A DNA stretch of 64,000 nucleotides from Sphingobacterium faecium. Its GTDB lineage: Bacteria; Bacteroidota; Bacteroidia; Sphingobacteriales; Sphingobacteriaceae. Both the position numbers and the translations under genes were made by a program. Shown here piece by piece: positions 9,253 to 17,792 of the stretch (positions are counted from its first letter, which is position 1; every line of letters begins with the position of its first letter). The stretch is from NCBI RefSeq assembly GCF_003054045.1, contig NZ_QBKH01000001.1, positions 62,001 through 126,000 of the forward strand. The letters are read 5' to 3'. The notes under the pieces were generated by a model, which was given only the letters and a program-made list of their open reading frames with translations, did not search any database and was not told where the DNA came from.

Positions 9253-10566
9253 TTAAGAATCTCTTCTTCTAGAAGCACTTCGATTTCTATTTTCTGATCT
9301 TGGACCTGATGAGGTTCTTCTTCTATTCGCACCAGTACCTCCATGATTAGAGCTTTGACCATTTCTGGATGTCGACGCAGGTCTTCCTGATTTCTTCGCT
9401 GCAGCAGGCTTTTTTGGTGCCACACCTGAAATATGTAAGGCGTAAGGATGCTTTTCAACTAAAGGAATGTCCATTCGGATGGATTTTTGAATATCCAATA
9501 GAAAAGCATATTCTTCTTCATCACAAAATGAAATCGCCTGACCATCTTTACCTGCTCTACCTGTACGGCCAATACGGTGTACATATGACTCTGGGATATT
9601 GGGTAAGTCATAATTGATCACAAAAGCCAATTCGTCAATGTCAATACCGCGAGCAGCGATGTCTGTTGCGACAAGTACACGTAGCGTACGATCTTTAAAG
9701 CTTTTAAGCGCATTTTGGCGTGCACTCTGAGATTTATTTCCGTGAATGGCTGCCGATTGAATATTCTTTTTAGCCAGATCTTTAACAATGCGATCAGCAC
9801 CATGTTTTGTTTTAGAAAAAACTAACACATGATTTATATTTTTCTCCTTTAAAATATGGATCAATAAATCTTTTTTGTCATTTTTCTTTACATAGTAAAC
9901 CTCTTGCTGTATTTTTTCTGCAGTAGTAGATTCTGGAGTGACTTCTACTTTGATTGGGTCTACCAAAATGTGATTTGCCAATTTCTGAATTTCAGGAGGC
10001 ATAGTTGCAGAGAAGAATAACGTCTGTCTTTTTTCAGGTATTATTTTGATCAATTTCTTCACGTCATGGATAAATCCCATATCCAACATACGGTCTGCTT
10101 CATCTAAAACAAAAAATTCTAAGTGTTTTAAATCAATATAACCTTGACCGTATAAGTCTAATAAGCGACCTGGCGTCGCAATAAGAACGTCGACACCTCT
10201 TTTTAGCGCATCACGCTGTGGCTGTTGTCCAACACCTCCAAAAACCACAAGACTTTTGAGAGGAAGATCTTTTGAATATTGATTAAAGTTTTCTTCAATT
10301 TGAATCGCCAGTTCACGTGTAGGTGTTAAAACTAATGCACGAATATTTTTTTTCGCAGTTTTAACTTTTGAATAGCTTAACATTTGAAGTATAGGAATAG
10401 CAAAAGCAGCTGTTTTTCCAGTTCCTGTTTGAGCGCAGCCTAATAAATCATTTTTCCTAAAAATGATTGGAATTGCCTGTTCCTGAATTGGGGTAGGAGT
10501 AGTATATCCAACAGCATCCAATGCCTTAAGGATTGGTGCTATGAGTTTTAAATCTTGAAATTGCAA
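9253..10566 (-). CDS. rhlE: DEAD-box RNA helicase (RhlE type)
   Basis: ATP-dependent RNA helicase of 437 residues carrying all core motifs in order: Q motif PTPIQEQ, AQTGTGKT, PTRELA, TPGRLLD, DEAD, SAT, ATDIAARGIDI and HRIGRTGRAG. The last 50 or so residues are a basic, Ser/Gly/Arg-rich tail that probably binds RNA. The first codon appears to be TTG at 10566: the family normally begins just before FQDLKL and there is no ATG nearby, while the next codons upstream lead to a stop. A TACCTTTG promoter element lies 24 bp further upstream. RhlE is the best subfamily match; roles in ribosome assembly or RNA decay are family knowledge. Confidence 0.93.
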   Translation of the reverse strand: MQFQDLKLIAPILKALDAVGYTTPTPIQEQAIPIIFRKNDLLGCAQTGTGKTAAFAIPILQMLSYSKVKTAKKNIRALVLTPTRELAIQIEENFNQYSKDLPLKSLVVFGGVGQQPQRDALKRGVDVLIATPGRLLDLYGQGYIDLKHLEFFVLDEADRMLDMGFIHDVKKLIKIIPEKRQTLFFSATMPPEIQKLANHILVDPIKVEVTPESTTAEKIQQEVYYVKKNDKKDLLIHILKEKNINHVLVFSKTKHGADRIVKDLAKKNIQSAAIHGNKSQSARQNALKSFKDRTLRVLVATDIAARGIDIDELAFVINYDLPNIPESYVHRIGRTGRAGKDGQAISFCDEEEYAFLLDIQKSIRMDIPLVEKHPYALHISGVAPKKPAAAKKSGRPASTSRNGQSSNHGGTGANRRRTSSGPRSENRNRSASRRRDS

Positions 10567-10589
10567 TCTAATTATTTATTTGTAAGCGA

Positions 10590-10597
10590 CAAAGGTA
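10590..10597 (-). promoter_or_regulatory. Putative promoter -7 element of the RNA helicase
   Basis: TACCTTTG on the minus strand fits TAnnTTTG and lies 24 bp before the TTG start codon, supporting that start. Confidence 0.5.
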
Positions 10598-10672
10598 ACT
10601 TAATTTTATGGATTGCAGTTGTAATTTGTTGAAACATTTATTTTATATTTCAGCTAAAAATAAGATTTATAC

Positions 10673-10993
10673 CTACTTATCTTGTTCGAATCCCTCAAAA
10701 CTAGAGTCGACAATTTCTTTCCATTCAGGATGCTTTTTTATATAGGCATATACTAAGGGACATAGAGGAAACAATGTATAATGATGGTCTTTTAGATATT
10801 GAAGTGTTTTTTCGATAATTGCAGTTGCGACTCCTTGGCCAGCTAGTTGTGGATCGGACTCCGTATGTATAAGCCAAATTTTGGTAGGTCTTTCTTTAAA
10901 TGCAATAAAAGCTTGATACTCTCCTATATGAAGCTCGAAATGATTCACTTGATCATTTTTGGTTAAGGATAGATTGATAAATTCTTCTTTCAT
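10673..10993 (-). CDS. Small GNAT-family N-acetyltransferase (YidJ/YjdJ type)
   Basis: A 106-residue, single-domain protein of the short Gcn5-related class. It has the acetyl-CoA loop QLAGQGVATAIIEK around residues 51-64 and ends with CPLVYAYIKKHPEW, the typical C-terminus of these mini-acetyltransferases. Substrate unknown. It stands alone between the helicase and the VOC gene. Confidence 0.85.
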   Translation of the reverse strand: MKEEFINLSLTKNDQVNHFELHIGEYQAFIAFKERPTKIWLIHTESDPQLAGQGVATAIIEKTLQYLKDHHYTLFPLCPLVYAYIKKHPEWKEIVDSSFEGFEQDK

Positions 10994-11163
10994 AGTATTG
11001 TTGTTTATTTATATAGCATAATAACAGTCGTATTGTTATTGTTTTACATGTCAAATAATTATTTTTCTATGGCTACAGTGTAAATTACATTGTATATAAT
11101 GACGCTGCTGACGGATCGATTTTAAGTAGTCGCTTTTACGGGTCTGCTGTAAAATTATATTTC

Positions 11164-11580
11164 TTATGACGCCTCTTCTAATCCCTTAATATTAATCTTT
11201 TTCATCTTCACTAAAGCTTCCATTGCTTTTGGATTTGAAATGAGCACATGAATTTTTTTAGGAATGATTTGCCAAGAAAATCCAAATTTATCTTTTAACC
11301 ATCCACACATATTTTCCTGACCTCCATTTGCGGTCAACATGTTCCAATGATGATCGATTTCTTGTTGATCTTCACATTCAACAACAAATGAGATCGCATC
11401 GGAAGGTTTATATGATGGACCTCCGTTAAGTCCCATAAATCGAGTGTTGTTAATTTCAAAAATAACGACCAAAGGATTGGATGAAATGATTTTTCCATCT
11501 TTAAAGACTGAACAGTAGAAGTTTGCTGCATCTTGGGCTTGACCATCAAACCATAAACAATTATAAATTGAATCTGTCAT
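11164..11580 (-). CDS. VOC-superfamily protein (PhnB-like)
   Basis: A 138-residue protein of the PhnB/'3-demethylubiquinone methyltransferase' subgroup of the vicinal oxygen chelate fold. Family features are LWFDGQAQDAANFY near the N-terminus, the FMGLNGGP strand and the C-terminal WLKDKFGFSWQIIP. Despite the family's name such proteins are not proven methyltransferases; function unknown. ATG at 11580. It is followed by a spacer and then the speA terminator region on the same strand. Confidence 0.85.
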   Translation of the reverse strand: MTDSIYNCLWFDGQAQDAANFYCSVFKDGKIISSNPLVVIFEINNTRFMGLNGGPSYKPSDAISFVVECEDQQEIDHHWNMLTANGGQENMCGWLKDKFGFSWQIIPKKIHVLISNPKAMEALVKMKKINIKGLEEAS

Positions 11581-11655
11581 AACTATGGTTGCGTTAAATT
11601 ATTATACACCTAAAAATACAAATTAATCATGAATAACAGATATTAAATAAAACAA

Positions 11656-11687
11656 AAAAGGTTAGAAATGAAAATTTCTAACCTTTT
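11656..11687 (-). terminator. Terminator of speA
   Basis: A 14-bp perfect stem (11656-11669 with 11674-11687, 4-nt loop) lies about 20 bp after the speA stop and is followed on the minus strand by a T-rich stretch. Confidence 0.85.
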
Positions 11688-11707
11688 ATTATGAGTCGAC
11701 TACGCTC

Positions 11708-13099
11708 TTATTGGTAGCCCAATAATTTCATAACCTGTTTTGAATTTTGTTCCTCACCAAAAACTTCGTAATTGAACGTTTCGTCGCGGTTACGGCGAAT
11801 CAGTACATGCTTTGGAGATGGTAATAAACAATGATGAATACCTCCATATCCACTTAGTACATCTTGGTAAGCTCCTGTGTGGAAAAAACCTAAATATTGT
11901 AACTTACGTGTCTTAGGCATAAATACAGAGCTGGTATGTGCTTCTTGATTATAGTAATCTTGACCATCACATGTAATACCTCCTAAATTTACACGTTCGT
12001 ATTCTGAATCCCAATTGTTGATTGGAAGAAGAATGTATTTTTGATTTAATGCCCAAACATCTGGTAAGTTAGTGATGAATGAACCATCGATCATAAACCA
12101 TTTTTCACGATCATTTTGTAGTTTTCGACCTAATACTTTGTATAAGATACCAGAAGCTTCTGCAACGGTATACTTTCCAAATTCAGTAATAATATCTGGT
12201 TCCATTACTTCATGCTGTGCACAGATCTGTTTGATCCTGTTTACAATTTCATTGACCATGTATTCATAGTCGAAATCATGAACTAAAGAATCTTTGAAAG
12301 GCATGCCTCCACCAATATCTAAAGTGTCTAAATCTGGGTTTACTTTCTTAAACTTACAGAATAGTGTCACATACTTTTCTAATTCATTCCAATAGTACGG
12401 TGTATCCGATATACCTGAATTGATAAAGAAATGTAACAACTTAACTTTGAAGTTAGGGTTGTTTGCGATTTTGTTATTATAGAATTCTATAACTTCCTCA
12501 ATCCGAATACCTAATCTTGATGTATAGAACTGAGAGTCTGGTTGTTCCTCTGAAGCGATACGTATACCCAAGGCACATGGCTCTTCCAATTCAATTTCAT
12601 CATCATAGAGATTGAATTCTTCTTTGTTATCTAAGACGGGAATAATGTTTTTATACCCATCGTGGATCATATCAATGATGTACTGTTTGTACTGATATGT
12701 TTTGAAGCCATTACAAATCACTGTAATGTCTTTTGTTACGGTACCTTGACGTTCTAAAGAGTCAATCATCGGCATATCAAATGCAGACGATGTTTCTAAG
12801 TGAATTTCATTCTTCAGTGCCTCTTCAACAATATGTTTGAAGTGGGAAGATTTAGTACAATAACAATATTTGTAGGACCCTCTGTAGTTGTGTTTCAAAA
12901 TTGCGGTTTGAAACAAAATTTTCGCTTGTTGAATTTTTTTGCTGACGATTGGCAAATAAGTAAAACGCAACGGCGTACCGTACGTTTCTATCATTTCCAT
13001 TAAATTCAAATCGTGGAAATACAATTCGTCGTCGATGATTTCGAATCCGTCTTGCGGAAAACCAACACTTAGGTCAAGAAATTCCTGATAGCTCTGCAT
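11708..13099 (-). CDS. speA: Biosynthetic arginine decarboxylase (alanine-racemase fold, short form)
   Basis: PLP-dependent decarboxylase of fold type III, 463 residues, the short arginine decarboxylase typical of Bacteroidota rather than the long E. coli form. The PLP lysine is K83 in YCYCTKSSH. DIGGGMP near residue 250 binds the cofactor phosphate, TEFGKYTVAEA follows, and TCDGQDYY near 390 corresponds to the substrate-binding Cys-Asp motif. Product agmatine would feed polyamine synthesis. A diaminopimelate or carboxynorspermidine decarboxylase is less likely from the overall pattern. It is divergent from argS across about 110 bp that carries promoter elements for both. Confidence 0.88.
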   Translation of the reverse strand: MQSYQEFLDLSVGFPQDGFEIIDDELYFHDLNLMEMIETYGTPLRFTYLPIVSKKIQQAKILFQTAILKHNYRGSYKYCYCTKSSHFKHIVEEALKNEIHLETSSAFDMPMIDSLERQGTVTKDITVICNGFKTYQYKQYIIDMIHDGYKNIIPVLDNKEEFNLYDDEIELEEPCALGIRIASEEQPDSQFYTSRLGIRIEEVIEFYNNKIANNPNFKVKLLHFFINSGISDTPYYWNELEKYVTLFCKFKKVNPDLDTLDIGGGMPFKDSLVHDFDYEYMVNEIVNRIKQICAQHEVMEPDIITEFGKYTVAEASGILYKVLGRKLQNDREKWFMIDGSFITNLPDVWALNQKYILLPINNWDSEYERVNLGGITCDGQDYYNQEAHTSSVFMPKTRKLQYLGFFHTGAYQDVLSGYGGIHHCLLPSPKHVLIRRNRDETFNYEVFGEEQNSKQVMKLLGYQ

Positions 13100-13114
13100 T
13101 TTTTATTATTTTTG

Positions 13115-13122
13115 CAAAGATA
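13115..13122 (-). promoter_or_regulatory. Putative promoter of speA
   Basis: TATCTTTG on the minus strand fits TAnnTTTG, with a TTG about 17 bp upstream (13140-13142). The distance to the ATG at 13099 implies a very short leader. Confidence 0.5.
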
Positions 13123-13159
13123 TACTTTCAATATGAATACAAGAACAGGGAAGGTGAAT

Positions 13160-13167
13160 TATTTTTG
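13160..13167 (+). promoter_or_regulatory. Putative promoter -7 element of argS
   Basis: TATTTTTG fits the consensus and lies about 40 bp before the argS ATG at 13209. A second match, TATTTTTG at 13107-13114, is further upstream. Confidence 0.45.
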
Positions 13168-13208
13168 TATTCTATATCAGGGAGTTGCATATTTTACATA
13201 ATCATTAC

Positions 13209-14993
13209 ATGGCGAATTCTATTCAAAACAGACTTATTGAAGTCACTGTTCAAGCTGTAAAACAGCTTTATAATGCAGATATTTCTGAAAATCAAATTGC
13301 TTTGCAAGAGACACGCAAAGAGTTTGAAGGACAAATTACAATTGTAACTTTTCCTATTACCCGATTTTCTAAGAAATCTCCTGAGCATACTGGTACGGAG
13401 ATAGGTGAATATTTGAAAGGTCAGATTACAGCTATCACAGATTTCAATGTCATTAAAGGATTCTTGAATATTTGTCTTTCGGACGCTTATTGGATTTCTC
13501 TTTTAAATGAAACGATCGCGAAAAGTGATTTTGGCGTATTTCCAGCAAATGGTAAAAAGTTAATGGTCGAGTACTCTTCTCCAAATACCAATAAACCGCT
13601 TCACTTAGGACATATTCGTAACAATCTGTTAGGGTATTCTGTCGCTGAACTTTTAAAAGCGTATGGTTATGAGGTGATCAAAGCGAATTTGGTGAATGAT
13701 CGTGGTATTCATATTTGTAAATCGATGCTTGCATGGCAAAAATTTGGAAATGGAGAAACCCCTGAGTCAACTGGGATGAAAGGTGACCATTTGGTAGGTA
13801 AATACTATGTTGTTTTTGATAAAGAATATAAAAAAGAAATTGAAGCCCTTAAAGCTGAAGGACAATCGGAAGATGACGCCAAGAAGAATGCACCATTGAT
13901 AAAAGAAGCGCAAGCGATGTTGCAGCAGTGGGAAGCAGGAAATGAGGTTGTGATCGAACTTTGGAAAACGATGAACAGCTGGGTATATGCAGGTTTTGAA
14001 AAAACGTATAAGCAGTTAGGTGTTAATTTTGATAAGTATTATTATGAGTCAAATACCTACTTGCTAGGAAAAGATATTATTCAAGAAGGATTAGATAGTG
14101 GTGTTTTCTTCCAGAAAGATGACCATTCTGTTTGGATTGACTTAACAGAAGAGGGATTAGATGAAAAGCTCGTATTGCGTGGAGATGGAACTTCAGTCTA
14201 TATTACACAGGACTTAGGTACGGCTCAATTGAAATATGATGAATTCAATATGAATGATTCTATTTACGTCGTAGGGAATGAACAAGATTATCATTTTAAG
14301 GTATTGTTCTTAATATTGAAAAAACTGGGTAAGCCGTGGGCTAATGGGTTATTTCATTTGTCTTACGGCATGGTTGATTTACCTTCTGGTAAAATGAAAT
14401 CTCGTGAGGGTACAGTTGTTGATGCTGATGATCTCATGAGTGAGATGATTGAAACAGCGAAAGAACGTACAGAGGAACTGGGTAAAACGGAAGGTCTGTC
14501 TGAAGAAAATAAGAATGCGCTTTATAACACCATCGGTATGGGAGCTTTGAAATATTTCTTATTAAAGGTTGATCCTAAGAAACGATTATTATTTGATCCA
14601 AAAGAGTCTGTTGATTTTCAGGGAAATACGGGGCCGTTTATTCAATACACGTATGCTCGTATCAAATCCGTGCTTTCAAAGGCAAACTTTGATGAGTTGT
14701 CAGCAGTTTCAGTTCCTGCATCTATATCGGCATATGAACGTGACTTGATCATGAGTTTAGGAAATTTTCCGAGTATCATAGCGATCTCTGCTCAAGAATT
14801 TAGTCCTGCTCAAATGTCCAACTACATATATGATGTTGCGAAATTGTATAATAAATTTTATCATGAGGAGACGATTTTGAAAGCTGAAATTGAAGAGGTC
14901 AAAAACTTCCGTCTACATCTTTCAGCATCTGCTGCAAAAATTATTGCTAAAGGAATGAATTTATTAGGGATTGAAGTTCCTGAACGTATGTAA
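13209..14993 (+). CDS. argS: Arginyl-tRNA synthetase
   Basis: Class I aminoacyl-tRNA synthetase charging tRNA-Arg, 594 residues from the ATG at 13209. A slightly longer frame begins with TTG at 13185 and is less likely. An N-terminal Add-1-type domain (residues 1-110) precedes the HLGH signature at 132-135; the KMSKS position reads GKMKSREG, followed by the all-alpha anticodon-binding domain (DALR type) to the end. It heads a run of three closely spaced genes; the next start is 8 bp after its stop. Confidence 0.97.
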   Translation: MANSIQNRLIEVTVQAVKQLYNADISENQIALQETRKEFEGQITIVTFPITRFSKKSPEHTGTEIGEYLKGQITAITDFNVIKGFLNICLSDAYWISLLNETIAKSDFGVFPANGKKLMVEYSSPNTNKPLHLGHIRNNLLGYSVAELLKAYGYEVIKANLVNDRGIHICKSMLAWQKFGNGETPESTGMKGDHLVGKYYVVFDKEYKKEIEALKAEGQSEDDAKKNAPLIKEAQAMLQQWEAGNEVVIELWKTMNSWVYAGFEKTYKQLGVNFDKYYYESNTYLLGKDIIQEGLDSGVFFQKDDHSVWIDLTEEGLDEKLVLRGDGTSVYITQDLGTAQLKYDEFNMNDSIYVVGNEQDYHFKVLFLILKKLGKPWANGLFHLSYGMVDLPSGKMKSREGTVVDADDLMSEMIETAKERTEELGKTEGLSEENKNALYNTIGMGALKYFLLKVDPKKRLLFDPKESVDFQGNTGPFIQYTYARIKSVLSKANFDELSAVSVPASISAYERDLIMSLGNFPSIIAISAQEFSPAQMSNYIYDVAKLYNKFYHEETILKAEIEEVKNFRLHLSASAAKIIAKGMNLLGIEVPERM

Positions 14994-15001
14994 TTTAAAA
15001 G

Positions 15002-16084
15002 ATGATGACTCAGAAAATTCGTGTAGGTTTAGTTGGTTTTGGTATTTCAGGACAAGTGTTTCATGCTCCTGTTATGCGATCCATTCCTGAACTTGAATTA
15101 GTGAAAATAACTGCTCGTAAAGCAGAACAAAAAGTAATCGTAAGTGAAAAGTATCCTACAGCACTAGCTGTAGATCACATTGATGACATCATAAATGATG
15201 AATCCATTGATTTAGTAGTAATCGCGACTTCAAACGATATGCACTATCCTTTTGCTAAGCAAGCCTTGTTAGCAGGGAAACATGTTGTGGTAGAAAAACC
15301 ATTCGCGAATACTTCTGAACAAGCAGATGAGTTGATTGCTTTAGCTAAAGAAAAAGGTAAAATTATATCCGTATATCATAATTTAAGGTTCAATTCTGAT
15401 TTTAGAACTATTCGCGAAGTGATCAAGGATGAGCGTTTAGGTCAAATCAAAAATTTTGAAGTCCGTTATGATCGTTTTCGTAATCATCTGAGACCTGGCG
15501 CTTGGAGAGAGGAGAATTTACCGGGATCTGGTATTTTTTATGATCTTGGAGCTCATTTAATTGACCAAACTTTACAGCTTTTTGGTAAGCCTGATGCTGT
15601 ATTTGCTGATTTAACGATTCAAAGACCTGGAGCCAAAGCTATTGATAATTTCGAATTGCTACTTTATTATCCGGAAATGCGCGTTTCATTAAAAGGGGGA
15701 ATGCTGGCAAAAGAACCTACTCCACGCTATACAATCTTTGCTTTGAATGGAAATTTTCTAAAAAATGGGGTAGATCCACAAGAAGATTTATTACGAGCTG
15801 GTGCGTTTCCAGATGAGGATCCAAATTGGGGTAAAGAAGATCCATCAATTTATGGTAAGTTAAATTTACTTTGGAATGGAACAGATCTGGAAGAGATTGT
15901 TCCATCAAAATTGGGTAGTTATCCTGACTATTATCAAAATGTGGCAGATGCTATTTTGGGTAAAGCTCCACTGATAGTGACTGCAGATCAAGGACGAGAT
16001 GTGATTAGGATCATTGAGTTGGGCATTCAGAGTCAGGAACAGCGTCGTGTCGTATCATTAGATAATCAATTAATCGCCTATTAA
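15002..16084 (+). CDS. Gfo/Idh/MocA-family oxidoreductase
   Basis: NAD(P)-dependent oxidoreductase of 360 residues with an N-terminal Rossmann fold (VGLVGFGISGQVFH, residues 8-21), the EKPFA motif near residue 99 that carries the catalytic lysine in this family, and a C-terminal alpha/beta dimerisation domain with GSGIFYDLGAHLIDQ. The family acts on sugars, inositols or biliverdin; this member's substrate is unknown. Two ATGs (15002 and 15005) are possible. It lies 8 bp after argS and 9 bp before the flavoprotein gene. Confidence 0.9.
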   Translation: MMTQKIRVGLVGFGISGQVFHAPVMRSIPELELVKITARKAEQKVIVSEKYPTALAVDHIDDIINDESIDLVVIATSNDMHYPFAKQALLAGKHVVVEKPFANTSEQADELIALAKEKGKIISVYHNLRFNSDFRTIREVIKDERLGQIKNFEVRYDRFRNHLRPGAWREENLPGSGIFYDLGAHLIDQTLQLFGKPDAVFADLTIQRPGAKAIDNFELLLYYPEMRVSLKGGMLAKEPTPRYTIFALNGNFLKNGVDPQEDLLRAGAFPDEDPNWGKEDPSIYGKLNLLWNGTDLEEIVPSKLGSYPDYYQNVADAILGKAPLIVTADQGRDVIRIIELGIQSQEQRRVVSLDNQLIAY

Positions 16085-16093
16085 AATAATAAT

Positions 16094-17287
16094 ATGAAGC
16101 AGTATGATGCCATTATAGTGGGAGGGGGAGCGTGTGGGCTTATGTGTGCTGCTCAGGCCGGATTGTTGGGTAAAAGTACTTTGATAATTGAACGGAATGA
16201 TAAAGTAGGGGCCAAGATTTTGATTTCTGGAGGAGGCCGGTGTAATTATACGAATTTAGGTACTGGTATCGAAAACTTTGTCTCTCAAAATCCACAATTT
16301 TTGAAATCAACTTTTAGCCAGTGGACCGTACAGGATACCTTAGATTTTTTTGAGGCGCATGGGATTTTTGGCGAAGAAAAAACATTAGGACAATTATTTC
16401 CTTCCACCAATAAAGCGAAGGACGTAGTAGCTGTATTTACTAAAATTTTGTTTCAAACAGATCAAGATCTGAGATTAAATACTGTTGTTAAATCGATTGA
16501 AAAAGATGCCGAGGGTTTTCTATTAACAATAGAAACCGATGGACGTGAACAGTTAATAAAGGCTAAAAAAGTGGTTATGGCTAGTGGAGGCTTACCTGTT
16601 GCTAAGTTAGGGGCATCTGATTTTGCTATTCGCACTGCAAAAAAATTCGAACTGGCGATTGTTCCTACAGCACCAGCCTTAGTCCCATTAACTATTACGG
16701 GAAAGGAAGCGGAATGGTATGCTTCTTTGTCGGGGAATTCCATTTTTTCTAGGGTTTATAATAATAAAATCAGTTTTGAAGAAAATATTCTATTTACACA
16801 TTGGGGTTTAAGTGGACCTGCTATTTTACAAATTTCTTCATACTGGCAGGCTGGCGAAGAACTTTTTATTGATTTGCTACCTCAGTTTAGATTGGATAAA
16901 ATAATAAAGGAGGAACGTAATCAAGGTGGAAAACGACTGGTCTCAAACATCCTAAATGATTATTTTACCAAAAGAATGGTAGAGGCTTTGGGTAAATTTC
17001 TGCCATTAGATACTAAAATAGCTTCTTTAAGCAAAGTAGATGCAAATTTAATCATAGATACGATTCATAAATTTAAAGTTAAACCAGCAGGCGATAAGGG
17101 GTATGATAAAGCTGAGGTGATGCGTGGGGGTGTTTCGACAGCAGAGCTGAACGCTAAAACTTTGGAAAGTAAAAACGTAAGTGGATTGTTTTTTGGAGGT
17201 GAGGCTGTAGACATTACGGGTTGGTTAGGAGGGTACAATTTTCAATGGGCTTGGGCTTCTGGTTATGCAATTGCACAGGCGATATGA
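16094..17287 (+). CDS. FAD-dependent oxidoreductase, HI0933/BaiN-like
   Basis: A 397-residue flavoprotein of the HI0933 family. The FAD-binding motif AIIVGGGACGLMCA is at residues 5-18, the second motif KILISGGGRCNYTN at about 45-58, and the C-terminus has VSGLFFGGEAVDITGWLGGYNFQWAWASG, which closes the FAD site. Some relatives take part in reductive steps such as bile-acid dehydroxylation, but most have no proven role. It ends the argS operon; about 50 bp later comes the rnpB promoter. Confidence 0.92.
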   Translation: MKQYDAIIVGGGACGLMCAAQAGLLGKSTLIIERNDKVGAKILISGGGRCNYTNLGTGIENFVSQNPQFLKSTFSQWTVQDTLDFFEAHGIFGEEKTLGQLFPSTNKAKDVVAVFTKILFQTDQDLRLNTVVKSIEKDAEGFLLTIETDGREQLIKAKKVVMASGGLPVAKLGASDFAIRTAKKFELAIVPTAPALVPLTITGKEAEWYASLSGNSIFSRVYNNKISFEENILFTHWGLSGPAILQISSYWQAGEELFIDLLPQFRLDKIIKEERNQGGKRLVSNILNDYFTKRMVEALGKFLPLDTKIASLSKVDANLIIDTIHKFKVKPAGDKGYDKAEVMRGGVSTAELNAKTLESKNVSGLFFGGEAVDITGWLGGYNFQWAWASGYAIAQAI

Positions 17288-17340
17288 TACAAAATTTCAT
17301 TCTTTTCTTTTTTTAAGCTGATATTTATCAATCTAAATCC

Positions 17341-17348
17341 TACCTTTG
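17341..17348 (+). promoter_or_regulatory. Promoter -7 element of rnpB
   Basis: TACCTTTG matches TAnnTTTG exactly and ends 4 bp before the expected 5' end of RNase P RNA, a spacing consistent with a Bacteroidota promoter. Confidence 0.65.
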
Positions 17349-17352
17349 CAGA

Positions 17353-17737
17353 AGAAGCAAACTGGTTCTATCGCTGCTCCCTAAAGGAGGAGAGGAAAGT
17401 CCGGGCAACGCAGAGCAACACGCTTCCTAACGGGAAGGATGCTATTGATTTAGTAGACAGAAAGTGCCACAGAAAATATACCGCTTTTCGGAGTAAGGGT
17501 GAAAATGTGAGGTAAGAGCTCACAGTCTTGTATGGCGACATGCATTACGGTAAACCTCGTGTGTTGAAAGACCAAATAGGTTGCGAAATTCGAAGGCTGC
17601 TCGTCTTCTTTTAGCTTCGGCTAAGATTCGTAATGGGTAGGTTGATGGAGCTAGTTAGTGATGACTAGCCTAGATAAATGGTAGAAACTCCGATTTTTCG
17701 GTTTACAGAACCCGGCTTATAAGGTTTGCTTCTTTTT
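17353..17737 (+). ncRNA. rnpB: RNase P RNA (bacterial type A)
   Basis: Catalytic RNA of ribonuclease P, which matures tRNA 5' ends. The 5' end AGAAGCAAAC (17353-17362) pairs with GTTTGCTTCT (17724-17733) as helix P1. Close behind come the universal GAGGAAAGTCCGGGC block (about 17390-17405), the AGAAAGTGCCACAGAAA region (about 17459-17475) and, near the 3' end, the ACAGAACCCGGCTTA block. The length of about 385 nt is normal. A T run follows as terminator. Confidence 0.96.
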
Positions 17738-17792
17738 TACTATATTACCAATAATTTAAATAATCTTTAAAGAGGAGTAATAAAACTTATTT

